NCBI GenBank assembly: GCA_015680685.1
Contig: MNCI01006163.1
Span: 339,410 to 386,314 of the forward strand
Source of the DNA: Gnetum montanum
Lineage: Eukaryota > Streptophyta > Gnetopsida > Gnetales > Gnetaceae
Reading direction: 5' to 3'
DNA length: 46,905 bases
Position 1 is the first letter of the stretch. Each line of letters opens with the position of its first letter. Positions 1 to 9,690 of the stretch are shown here, piece by piece. A model generated the notes under the pieces. That model had not been told where the DNA came from. It made no database searches and was given only the letters and a program-made list of their open reading frames with translations. A program made the position numbers and the translations under genes.

Positions 1-39
1 CACGTAGCACGAAATTCCTATGGATTCATGATTTTTCAG

Positions 40-543
40 TCAACTTTGATTTCTAATTGTTTTTTTACCAAAAAGAAGCCTGAAAAAAAAAACTGCAGAT
101 CTAATCAGGCGCTGGATAGCATGAAATCTAGAAATGTCGCAGGGAATTGTGATGGGACCTTCATGTTCGAATCCAAACTCATTTTCAGCATCTTGCAACA
201 GCTTTCTGAACAGAGGATAATTGAAATGTGAAACAGGCACCACCATTTTGTGTCTCTCACCATAATTCCCTACATACACTGCAGAATGGCCCCTGGGCAC
301 ATCCCTAAGCCTGTAAATGTGATCATGATCATACTCAAATTTCTTTCCCATAAATTCAACCTCCGGGGAAGAACATGCAGAACTCATGGACCTGGGTATC
401 TTCACATTCCTTGGAATTTCCAGCATTTTTGCATATTTAGGTCGAAAGAAAAAGCAAAGTCTGATCCTAAACCTGATCTTGCCTGCCAATCTCAGCTTAA
501 GTTTGAGCCTTGGCTTCACGGCCATGGCTGCCTCAGTTCTCAT
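40..543 (-). CDS. SAUR-family small auxin-up RNA protein, C-terminally extended copy
   Basis: An intronless 167-residue ORF. The SAUR domain spans about residues 81-143, with the core DVPRGHSAVYVG, then VVPVSHFNYPLF, ENEFGF and ITIPCDISRF. A basic N-terminus rich in Lys, Arg and Leu (residues 9-36) precedes it. In the family, SAUR proteins are early auxin-induced growth effectors, and many inhibit PP2C-D phosphatases and so activate plasma-membrane H+-ATPases. I chose the ATG at 541-543 (MRTEA) because the frame only extends further upstream through a TTG, and because the paralogue at 7,974-8,429 has the same MRTEA start. The last 20 or so residues, which are Phe-rich, lie past the point where the paralogue stops. 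A 13-nt deletion relative to the paralogue shifts the frame past its stop codon. It is likely expressed, but activity of the extended form is unknown. Confidence 0.9.
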   Translation of the reverse strand: MRTEAAMAVKPRLKLKLRLAGKIRFRIRLCFFFRPKYAKMLEIPRNVKIPRSMSSACSSPEVEFMGKKFEYDHDHIYRLRDVPRGHSAVYVGNYGERHKMVVPVSHFNYPLFRKLLQDAENEFGFEHEGPITIPCDISRFHAIQRLIRSAVFFFRLLFGKKTIRNQS

Positions 544-589
544 TTTCTCATGAGCTGGTGAAACCCACAACCTGAAAAAGAGCTCAGCA

Positions 590-602
590 CAAATATTTAT
601 AG
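590..602 (-). promoter_or_regulatory. TATA box of the first SAUR gene
   Basis: On the minus strand the 13-mer reads CTATAAATATTTG. It is identical to the 13-mer upstream of the second SAUR gene and stands at a similar distance, about 50 bp from the MRTEA start codon. A start site 25-35 bp downstream would leave a 5' leader of only about 15-25 nt. This supports the internal ATG over any upstream codon. Confidence 0.75.
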
Positions 603-686
603 TGTTTTCAACTTCATTCTTATTTAAAACAAGTATTTTATTTACAATGTATTCTTAGTTGATACAGTTATTTTTAAAATGGGATT

Positions 687-692
687 TGTCTC
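687..692 (-). promoter_or_regulatory. Possible auxin response element (TGTCTC/GAGACA)
   Basis: The canonical AuxRE hexamer TGTCTC is on the plus strand (GAGACA in gene orientation), about 145 bp upstream of the first SAUR start. ARF transcription factors bind this motif. A single hexamer is weak evidence, and I did not find the same hexamer upstream of the second SAUR gene. Confidence 0.3.
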
Positions 693-1147
693 GATTGCCT
701 GGTTGGTGTTATTTTTTTTTTTTAAAATATGGCTGTACTTTGTGGTCTGCAACTTCAATCCCCACGAAGACGAGGTCAGTATCAGTGAGCCTTTTCTTTG
801 CTGGTTTCTGCCGCTTTCGGAATCCCCACTGCTTACTGTTAAATTGCCACATGTTAAGATATGATTTAATTCGAATTGATTAGTGGATTTACAAACCGGC
901 AATCAACCGATTATTTTAAATATATTGCCGGACTATGATTATTGCATGTGAAACAAACCAGTCATTCAATGACCCAGATTACAAAAGTTTTTAAAAGGGT
1001 TCTTTGAATCATCTATCTAAATATTATTCATATTCTGTCCTCTATCCCAATATCAATTTACATCATTTTTGTTTGGGTTCAATTGATGTAACTGCATAGA
1101 TGGAAAAATCGTATTATCATTCGGGGTCATAATGCTCATTCCGTCGA

Positions 1148-1221
1148 GTGAGGTCTTTTAAAAAAATTGTATGGGATTTCTAACAAGTGAGGTCTTTTTA
1201 AAAAATTGTACGGGATTTCTA
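1148..1221 (+). repeat. Two-copy 39 bp tandem duplication
   Basis: GTGAGGTCTTTTA...GGGATTTCTAA is repeated with a 39 bp period upstream of the first SAUR gene. The two copies differ by a few bases. Confidence 0.8.
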
Positions 1222-1422
1222 AAAAGAATCTCAAAGATCACAATAAATCAAGATGAAAATGTAATATAAGTTATTAAAATTCAATAAAAAATTATATTCA
1301 AGTAGACATGCAATCCCATTTAGATTTTCAATTACTTATGAGAATAGAATTAATATGAGACCTACCATTAAAACGAGTCTAAAAAACGCAACTGAATATA
1401 CGCCGCATGATCTGGTGCAAAT

Positions 1423-2010
1423 GCTTATAATAATAAGAATTTCGTTTCTTAATATTGAAAAATCATCCATCATCCTCATAGATTTTCGAAAAATCATCGT
1501 CCTCATAGATTTTCGACCTTAACCGAATATAACCATGAATCTTGTCCTTAATATTTTTATTAGTTGCGAAAAGGGCTTAAATGCTGACATTTGAGATACC
1601 GCAAGATACACTACCCATCTTTGGAGACTTCGATTACAAACAGACAGACAATAACGCTTATAATAATAAGAATCTCGTTTCTTAATGATGAAAAATCATC
1701 GATCATCATAGATTTTCGACCTTAACTGAATCATGAATCTTGACCTTAATATTTCTTTTAGTTACCAAAAGGTTTAAATGCTGACATTTGAGATACAGCA
1801 GGATACACTGGCTAGCTTGTAGGGTTCGATTTAGGACAGACAACGGTACTTATAACAATAAGAATTTTGTTTCTTAAATCTAAAAATCATAAATATCATC
1901 ATAGATTTTCAACCTTAACCGAATAGAACCATAAATCTTGTCCTTAATATTTCTATTGCCGAAGGGCTTAAACGCTGACATTTGAGATACTGCAGGATAC
2001 ACTACCTATA
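1423..2010 (+). repeat. Three-copy direct repeat (about 190-230 bp) upstream of the first SAUR gene
   Basis: Copies begin near 1,423, 1,656 and 1,848. Each runs from (G/A)CTTATAA.AATAAGAAT, through TCATAGATTTTC, ACCTTAAC.GAAT, CTT(G)..CTTAATATTT, to TGCTGACATTTGAGATAC.GCA.GATACACT. The first copy also holds an internal duplication of about 27-31 bp around CCTCATAGATTTTCG (1,458-1,515). The paralogous upstream region carries a single copy of this module at about 9,165-9,330. Confidence 0.85.
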
Positions 2011-2225
2011 CTCCTGAATACCATATTTTATTACAAGCATGCAACAAACGATACCAATGTAATTTCTTGATTGTTAAGCCTGCAAAAAGTTAAGTCAAGA
2101 ACACGTTGACTTTTATTCTTTGTTCACTTGGAACTTCCTCCACGATCTGTTCACTATCTTTGTTGCAGCAGAAACTCTGTATTTACAAACCTTAATTTTT
2201 CATAACTGTATTTCTGAATTTCTTG

Positions 2226-3950
2226 TTGGAAAGTTTTCTTTGTAAATCTCTTTTTCTCCTTTCTTTCAGGAACATAATGTTAATGTAAATCTCATCATAT
2301 TAGAATTGAAAGTGGAAGATGGATTTAACTTTAAAAAATTGCATTTATAGGTTGCATAGATCAGGATCCTTGAAGATGAGTTACATGTATTTCTTGCTCA
2401 TCTTGTCACTACCCATTTGAGACAATGTTATAATTTTACAGCAAAAAGCCTATGTTTTATTTTGATGCCTCTTGAAATTATTGCTACATCAATACAAATT
2501 ATTTTTGTTTCCCGGGCCCCTTGAAATCTCACCTCAAACATTATACAATGTAATATAAAATAAAATAAAATAAAAAAACAAAAACCTTGCATCCTAAATT
2601 TGCGTAGTAGGCTAAGCAAATCCAATTCTACAAGGATCCACTGAATGAATCAAACCTAGAAATTGTCTTTGAGGAGGAAAAGGTTATAAACACAATACAG
2701 AAATCTATCACTAATTATCTTAGCTAACATGCACCATACCATGCAGAGAGATGGTTTCATAAAATAAAAAAGTAACTTAAAAAATGACATATTTATGATC
2801 AAAAGATCCTAAGAAACTTGGAAGAAAGACTAAAGATTAGGGCCTAAAGAACATGTTAGAGTAGAATGCAATTTTAATTGTTACCAAGCTAAGGAGGATG
2901 CTAAGCACCATTGACTATATTTAGGCCAAATGCAATCGTAAAGCAAATTAAAGTTGTAGCTGTTTGTATTAGTGTGGAGTTTGTATAAACTCTCACTACC
3001 CCTTGATAAAGATTACTGGTTGGTCTATCTTTTAATTAATCAATTCAAGTACATTTTGTGTACAAGTGGCAGTGGATGGAGACGATGAAGAACATGTCTT
3101 TCTTATATATTCTTTTTAAATTAAAAAAAAATCCAAATTGAGACTTAAATATGGTATTCAAACAAAAGCTTTGCTCTAACTTTGCATCACTTCTTTGATG
3201 AGTTTTTCAACATTCATTAAAAACAATGAGTTGTTAGCTTAGTGGTAAGAATCTTGGAATGAAAACCTAAGTAACATGTGCATTTCTAGTAAATAATGTT
3301 GAATTATAGACCAAAAAAATTCATTTAAGGAAAAGTAATTCTATTAGTGATTGAATAGTGAGATCCAAGGGAAAACATGTTGTGAGGAATATTGACCAAT
3401 AATGTAGGAAGTTTTATGACATAGTGTGTATAATTTTATTGTTGATATATTGATTATAGTTCAGATCAAATTCTTGTTAGTCACTCAAATCTTCAAGATC
3501 TTTTAGAAGATGAGAAATTTGAAAAATGAAATTGATGCTACGAAGATAAACACTTCAATCACATGGAGAAAAAATTGGTTAGATTGGGGATGAGAGCTAG
3601 AGATTTGTTGATTCTAAATGACATCAATATTCAAAATCAAGTGGCTTCATTTTTTATGAAGTGTCATAAATAGGTTGTGTCGATGTAGCCCTATGGATGC
3701 ATGATGCCATGTGATGCACCTATATAAATGTGTGCACCAACTACATTTAGGGCACCTTGTGTCAGTAACACAATGAAGCCCTTGTACTTTCTCTTTCCTA
3801 GACTTAGAATATTTTCCTTTGAGTGCCCAAATTATGAGTAAAAGAGGCATTCATTGTAGTTATTTGAGCGCTATGTACTTGAGCGCATTAGCATGAATGG
3901 AAAAATTTGAGATTTTTGGCATTCATTGTAGCACTTGGATTAGCTTAATC
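2226..3950. other. AT-rich intergenic DNA, nothing recognised
   Basis: No ORF with protein-like composition, no RNA gene and no clear repeat boundary could be recognised. Short ORFs here are AT-rich noise. Confidence 0.6.
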
Positions 3951-3959
3951 TTCCTTACT

Positions 3960-4490
3960 AGCACGTTATTTTCCATGCATTTTATATTCCAAGTCATAGA
4001 TTCTTAATGTAATTAACCATGAACACATAAGTACGATTACTTCAAGCACAATGTATAACATTTGGTAATCTTAGTAGTGGCCATTTGGTATGCCTAGTAA
4101 TTGGTTACTTAGTAACCCAATAGTGTTTATACGAATTCGAAATGTGTGTCACAAACAGGAATGACTACTTGTGTTAGGGTAGTTAGCCTTTAAAATAGTT
4201 AGGTAGTTAAACTAATTAATTCTTAAATATTCATTTTCCCATATAAAACAAAAGATAAAAAATATATAAAAATATAAATAAAAATGAATCATATACCTTA
4301 ACTCACATTTAATCATACGCATAGCACACACATAACGATCATGAAACTCTTTGACTCATAGTTTAGGACTAGGCAAACTTAGAAACTAAGTCCACGAAAT
4401 TCGACCGATTGCTAGTACATGGTTGTAATTTGTATGGTTGGGTATAGGGTATACTTGTTGCTGATTAATTTTGCACGACCAGATGGAAGC
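3960..4490 (+). mobile_element. Very old LTR relic related to the Athila-like LTRs further right
   Basis: Several landmarks of the R/U5 part of the LTRs at 18,348 and 25,993 occur in the same order. They are TTTGGTAATCTTAGTAGTGG and GGTTACTTAGTAACCCAATAGTG (4,050-4,120), an ATTAATT stretch with TAACTCACATTTAATCAT, then CGAAATTCGACCGATTG...TTTGTATGGTTGGGTATAGGG near 4,395-4,450. These correspond to GGAGTTCGACCGGAT...TCATATGGTTAAGTGTAGGGG of the intact LTRs. It is strongly diverged, and no primer site, internal region or target duplication is recognisable. Confidence 0.4.
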
Positions 4491-4949
4491 TTTAGTATTG
4501 ATTGATTTTCTTTTTTTCTAGCCTAGATAATGTTGGTAGTATCAAATGCTTTGAAGTAGTTGAAGAAATAATTAAATTTTGTTATAATCCTTTATATTTC
4601 ATAGTGTATTAGATATTCTAGAAGGCATAATCACTTTAAAATAACTACAAAAATAAAAGACAATTTTCAGAATGAAATTTATCATTACAAAAATAAAAGA
4701 CAATTTTCAAAATTAAATTTAGAAGATTTGGAACCCAAATATGAGTTTTAAAAAAACTCTAAATACACTTGCCCTTAATATTTCTAAACTTCAAAATGCA
4801 AATATTCAACAATGATCTAATAAAGAATATAGGATAGTTAGCATTCCATTGAATACTCAAAAGTTACTAAAAACCATCAAGTCGTTTCAAGTTTGATTTA
4901 GACTAAGAAGGAGGAATTTGTTGAATGAAAAGAGACTAGTTTATTACAA

Positions 4950-7150
4950 ATGATAAATAAAGATGTCAAATGTTTTTAGTATATAATTTAAAACAAGAGC
5001 AAAATAGCTATGATTTCTCTCTTAAGGATATTGAAAATTCTTATTAGGCTTTATATCATAGCAATGACATAATGGAAAATTCTTATAATGGTGATAATAT
5101 AAAGTTCAATTCTTTTGATGACATAATGCAAGGATAAAAAGACTAGCATTAGGAAAGTTGATACATGTAAATGACTTATACAAAAAAGTGCTCAAATGAG
5201 AAGGGTTGGTACAAAATATTATTTAGAATAAGTTCAATTTAGCTATGCAAGAAAAGTTAGAAAAGGAATGGTGTATCAATAAAGTAGTTATGCTATGTAA
5301 AAAGGGGAACAAAAAAGATCTAAATAATTATAGACTAATTATAACCAGCTATATTTTTGACAAGTTTTTGGGTAGTATCCTGGAATCAATGTTTAGAAGA
5401 TGGGTTGAATAAAATAAGATGGAATTTCCCAAGTAGGATTTAGGTGATAGCATTCTACCATAAACCATTGCATTACTTTATCTTATTAATAGAACAAAAG
5501 GTCAATATAAACACACTTTTATTTACTTTGTAAATTTCTATTAAGGCCTATGATTTAGTTTTTTGAAACAAATTATGAAGGCACTTGAAAAATTTAGAAG
5601 TTCCCAACACATTTTTATCTACCATATAGAAACTTTACAAAGAGGTATGCACTCAATTTACAAATGTGCAAGAGAAAAAATATTTAATAGTTTTGTTAGT
5701 ATAAAACAAATATGTCTTCTCTCTTACTTTATTTGGGATCTCTATTGATGAACTTGGAGAGTGCATGCATAAAATATTAACTCAATTTGCAATTACAATT
5801 AGTAAGAGTCTTGTTAGACTCTTAATGATCTTGTTAGCATTTAGGAATGAAAATTAATGTCTAGAAAACTAAAATCATGGTTTGTGCATACATAATAAGA
5901 TATAATTTCACTATACGAAATGAACATGTAGATATATTCTCCTCTTATAAGTATCTTGACCTTGAATGATTTTGCAATTAAATGTGATCAATGCATTGCT
6001 CAAAGAGTTGCAAGTGGTGTGAAAACCTTTTTTTCTTGAAAAAAAAATGCAAGAAAGAATGTATTCTAGCTTGGGATATCCAAATGCAACTTGAGCATGC
6101 CATTGTTCAACCAATTAGTCGTTATGGAATGAGTGATAGGTAGCTTAAGTGGTTAGCTGATTGCCTTGGTAAAAGGTTATCATTTCAATAGGCATTTAAT
6201 GCATCATTAATTTTTCTTATAATTCTTCTAATGTATCATGTTGGTTATATGTCTTAGGATGTACATATAGTTAAATTATTTTGAGTTCCAACACCCCTCA
6301 ACTATTCTTTATGGGTGGATTGTATGGGATTTTGTTCTAACAAATAGTAGAAATTTAGAAGCTTTTCTTACTTGATGAATTTAGAGTGAAGAGACAAGCA
6401 CCATATGATATTATGCTTCTTGAAGTAGAAAATGATGCCCTTAGAAGTTGAAGCTATTTTTTAGTTCATATCTTGTACTCATAATCTTTATGAATTTTTA
6501 TTAGATAAATACTCCAAAAAAGTGATGATGGAAACCATAGATAATAGATGGTTTCATAAGGAAGCTCTATTGCTAAATAAATGGAACATTCAAGAGCACA
6601 TTTTTTATTTTGATCCTAATCAAATTTGCAAATTAGTGAAAAAAATAATATTTCAAAACTTTAGGAAAACGTAGAAGGGAAAATTTTTTTAATTGAATAG
6701 TATTAGGGGACACCTTAATTCAAAGACAAAAGTATTTATTTGTTGCTATTTCTCACCATTTGTGCTGCACAATTAATAGGACATGAATGAGATCTCATCA
6801 TTTAAGAGTTGAAATAGGTTGATGACTCAGAATTTCTTATAAAGAATGAACATACAAACAATCTAATACAAATAGCATTGAAGATGAAAACTACATTTTC
6901 CTACAATGTCCTACATTTGAGCACATAAAGATATGTGGGGTATTAGAGATGTAAATTTTGTTAATTTGTTTCAAATGTTCCTAAAAGAATACTTGGTAAT
7001 TTTCTTAATGATATTTTCAAAATTCATAGCATATACATTTATATTGTTCAAAAAATCAAAGGATCTACAAATGTAACAAAATTTCAATTTCACATTTTTA
7101 TTTTTGGTTTTAAAATTATTTTGTTTCTTTTTTACATTATATTTGATTAA
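4950..7150 (+). mobile_element. Degenerate non-LTR (LINE) retrotransposon, reverse transcriptase relic
   Basis: The frame is broken many times, but the order of RT landmarks is clear. NNYR with DKFLGSILE (about 5,320-5,395) matches the finger region. HTFIYFVNFY followed by a stop-broken KA/YD block (about 5,510-5,560) matches the F/YxDF...FD palm motif. SLTLFGISIDELGE (about 5,718-5,757) matches the SP.LF..YIDEL block. SSYKYLDLE (about 5,940) matches the 'FKYLG' thumb region, and IVQPISRYGME (about 6,100-6,130) matches the TPV..YG.E region. ENYIFLQCPTFEH (about 6,890-6,920) matches the 3' Cys-rich tail. No endonuclease domain or poly(A) end was identified. It cannot encode a functional protein. 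Confidence 0.7.
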
Positions 7151-7170
7151 CGTCCACAAACCATGAAAGC

Positions 7171-7630
7171 TGAACTTAGCAAAACTATTAAGCTGAACTT
7201 AGCAAAACTATTAATTACGTTGATCTGTAGGATTGTCCAATGGTCTGCCAGTGATCAGAATTTATGGATGCAAGTTCAGTCCTCTTTACCGTCAAAATAA
7301 GAATGACACTGCAGAATTAATCACCCTTAATTTTATTGCACATCACCCCTAATTTTATTGCACATCACCCCTAATTTTATTGCACATAGACGATTAAACA
7401 TGTCAAGTCGGTGAGGTATTATGTCAAGTCGGTGAGGTATTGCTTGCTTGGATACAGACTATCACTTGTGCTATACAGGTCACAATATCACCTGTGCTAT
7501 ACAGGCCACAATATTGATTGCAAATGGTACGCTGCTTTTCATATTGCAATCAGTTCGGTGGGATCATAAAAAGGCACCGAAATTATAACATGTACAATGA
7601 AACAAAGGTCATATTGCAATCAGCGTGGTG
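7171..7630 (+). repeat. Cluster of five short tandem or near-tandem duplications
   Basis: In order: AAGCTGAACTTAGCAAAACT twice (23 bp period, about 7,167-7,212). TCACCCCTAATTTTATTGCA three times (about 25 bp period, 7,320-7,387). TGTCAAGTCGGTGAGGTATT twice (about 7,400-7,441). ATCAC.TGTGCTATACAGG twice (28 bp period, about 7,461-7,516). CATATTGCAATCAG followed by a TCGGTGGGAT or CGTGGTGAGAT end at about 7,540 and 7,609. They lie between the LINE relic and the 3' side of the second SAUR gene. Confidence 0.85.
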
Positions 7631-7973
7631 AGATTCCCGGCTTGCTTGTATGCAGTTTTCAAGCAACTTTTAACTGATTCCTTTCCTGGGTTATCTGTGT
7701 GTCTTCTTAATTTCTTCTCTTACTCAAAAACCTGTACTCAGATAATCCAGGAAATAGCTATTCAAATCCATGCACAATTGCCGATTGCAATTACTAATCC
7801 TAATCTGATGTTACAGAAAGACTTACTTTTCTTTGCTTCCTGAAGCATAATTATTTCATATTACACACATATACCTGGCAGGAAAATCTTATAAACCATG
7901 AATTGATGATTATTCACGCTAACTCTAATATTTTTTTTCCACAAAAGAAACCTAAAAGAATCAACCTGCATAT
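7631..7973. other. 3' flank of the second SAUR gene
   Basis: No gene recognised. The last 45 bases are the 3' untranslated side of the second SAUR gene. They align with sequence that is translated at the C-terminus of the first SAUR gene. Confidence 0.6.
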
Positions 7974-8429
7974 CTAACGGGAACCATCAATGTCACGCTG
8001 GATGGCATAAAACCTGGAAATGTCACAGGGAATTGTGATGGGACCTTCATGGTCGAATCCAAACTCATTCTCAGCATCCTGCAACAGCTTCTTGAACAGA
8101 GGATGATTGAAATGTGAAATAGGCACTACCACTCTATCCCTTTCACCATAATTCCCCACATAGACTGCAGAATGGCCCTTCGGCACATCCCTAGGCCTGT
8201 AAATATAAACATGATCATACTCAAATTTCTTCCTCTTAAATTCAACCTCCGGGGCAAAACATGCAGGTCTCATGGATCTGGCTCTCTTCAAATTCACAGT
8301 GCTTTCATTTCTGAGGAATTTTGCATACTTGGGCAGAAATGAAAAGAACAGTTTAATCCCCCTCCTGCCACCGAATCTGAGCTTCAGATTGAGCCCTGGA
8401 TTCATAGCCATGGTTGCCTCTGTTCTCAT
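7974..8429 (-). CDS. SAUR-family small auxin-up RNA protein
   Basis: A 151-residue intronless ORF from the ATG at 8,427-8,429 (MRTEA). A second in-frame ATG nine bases upstream (8,438, giving MKKMRTEA) is equally possible. The frame reaches further upstream only through a TTG. The SAUR domain is complete, with DVPKGHSAVYVG, VVPISHFNHPLF, ENEFGF and ITIPCDISRF in the last 75 or so residues, after a basic N-terminus. It ends nine residues after the shared DISRF.AIQR block with a TAG. It is the intact-looking paralogue of the gene at 40-543, on the same strand, with a conserved TATA element. The expected role is the family's auxin-responsive control of cell expansion. Confidence 0.9.
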   Translation of the reverse strand: MRTEATMAMNPGLNLKLRFGGRRGIKLFFSFLPKYAKFLRNESTVNLKRARSMRPACFAPEVEFKRKKFEYDHVYIYRPRDVPKGHSAVYVGNYGERDRVVVPISHFNHPLFKKLLQDAENEFGFDHEGPITIPCDISRFYAIQRDIDGSR

Positions 8430-8484
8430 TTTTTTCATGAAACTGCTCAGAGCCACGACCCACAACTGACAAAGGGATGAAAAA

Positions 8485-8497
8485 CAAATATTTATAG
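8485..8497 (-). promoter_or_regulatory. TATA box of the second SAUR gene
   Basis: The minus strand reads CTATAAATATTTG, the same 13-mer as at 590-602, and lies about 55 bp from the MRTEA start. Conservation between the duplicates, while nearby bases have changed, supports function. Confidence 0.75.
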
Positions 8498-8611
8498 CGA
8501 ATTTTCTGCTTATCTAAAAGGCATTTTGTTTATAATATGTTTGTTAATTGATACAGGTTTTTTTTTTCAGCTATGGCTGTACTGTACAGACCACGGCGAG
8601 AGAAGGAAGTC

Positions 8612-8642
8612 TTTGCGAATCTCGTTTGTGCGAATCTCGTCT
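8612..8642 (+). repeat. 15 bp tandem duplication in the upstream region of the second SAUR gene
   Basis: TTTG(T)GCGAATCTCGT is repeated in tandem about 120 bp upstream of the TATA box. The first SAUR gene has no such duplication at the corresponding place. Confidence 0.7.
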
Positions 8643-9417
8643 GCTGCTTTCTCGTCTGTTGTTGAAATTACGTCAAGATGCCGTTTGAATTCTTCCATCC
8701 ACGGTCCATTTTGGTTATCTTAGGTGAATATGATATGCTAGAAAGCAGACAAATTATAAAGGTTTATTCTAAGGGTTTTTTTTTTCAGCTTTCCAGATAG
8801 TATTCATAATTCGCTTTCTATCTCAGTTTAAGTTTTTTTGGTTTAAGTGATGGTGTAGGGTAGATTGAAAAATCGTATGGGATTGGAAAATAGGATTGGA
8901 AAAAGCGCCATAAATCATGGTAAAAATTCAATACAAATAAGTAAAATTCAAAAAACAAAATTTTATTTGAAGCAAAATGAAAATGCAAATTCTCATTTAG
9001 ATTTTAAATTACTCGTATAGTTATATGGATAAAAATTTAAAATAACAGTCTACCCAAATAGGTTTTTGTGTAGACTTACCATATACACATACCATTAATC
9101 ACAAATTTTGATATAAATGGCAGATTTCGCAATCATTGTGTTTAAAGAGAGGCAACAGAATACTGATAATAATATCAATTTCGGCGAAATGTGATCATTA
9201 TAAATTTGCCGGCCTTACCGAATAAAACTATAAAACCATGAATCTTGCCCTTGAGAATGATGTTTCTGGTTGGTGACAACAAGGCTTAAATGCTAACCTT
9301 TGAGATACTGCAGAATATTCCAGCCTTCTAGGCTTGAATCACTGACATTTTCTATTTCAATGCAGGATTCATAGCAAGCATGATTTTGCCACTCCTGTAC
9401 GTCACTATATTATTCAA

Positions 9418-9522
9418 CAAGCATGAAACATTTTCCTGAAAACAGTTTGTTTCGTTGCCGTCTTTATTGTCAAGCATGAAACATTTCCTGAAAACAGTTT
9501 GTTTCGTTGCCGTCTTTATCGT
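9418..9522 (+). repeat. 53 bp tandem duplication
   Basis: CAAGCATGAAACATTT...GTTTGTTTCGTTGCCGTCTTTAT occurs twice in tandem, nearly identical. A second small duplication around CTTTTATTTCTTCCACCA follows at about 9,570-9,630. No gene is seen around them. Confidence 0.85.
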
Positions 9523-9690
9523 CTGGGCAAGAAAACAAGGGAAAAGACAAGAACACGTTGTCTTATTATTCCCTTTTATTTCTTCCACCAGAAACATTTA
9601 TATTACCTTTTATTTCTTCCACCAAAAACTTTTGTTTATGTGTCAGCTTATTTACAGGTCTTTATTTCCCATAACCGAATCTCTTCCCCA

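Larger units (their letters stand above)
1..2225 (-). repeat. Segmental tandem duplication, copy A (SAUR gene plus about 1.7 kb upstream)
   Basis: Beyond the coding sequence, this block shares landmarks in the same order with 7,930-9,690. They are the TATA region, a 'TTGATACAG' plus T-run, 'ATGGCTGTACT', a GAATCTTG / GCTTAAATGCT / TTGAGATACTGCAG module, and 'CAAGAACACGTTG' followed by a TATTTACA...CATAAC stretch near 2,100-2,220. The shared order on both sides of the gene indicates that one segment was duplicated, not just the coding region. Its left edge lies outside the window. Confidence 0.7.
7930..9690 (-). repeat. Segmental tandem duplication, copy B
   Basis: This block matches copy A (1-2,225) from the 3' side of the SAUR gene through its TATA region and the single GAATCTTG / GGCTTAAATGCT / TTGAGATACTGCAG module (about 9,165-9,330) to 'CAAGAACACGTTG' (about 9,550) and the TATTTACAG...CATAACCGAATC stretch (about 9,650-9,685). 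Confidence 0.7.

Noticed and set aside
250-561. Plus-strand ORF of 103 codons opposite the first SAUR gene
   Set aside because: It is the antisense shadow of the SAUR coding region, with no protein-like motif.
544-570. Longer SAUR start at 570 (and at 8,465 for the paralogue)
   Set aside because: The codon at both places is TTG, not ATG, and it lies within about 20-30 bp of the TATA box. The conserved MRTEA ATG is the better start.
3226-3260. TTAGCTTAGTGGTAAGA resembles a tRNA or SINE A-box
   Set aside because: No B-box GGTTCGA-type motif follows and no cloverleaf forms, so it is neither a tRNA gene nor a convincing SINE.
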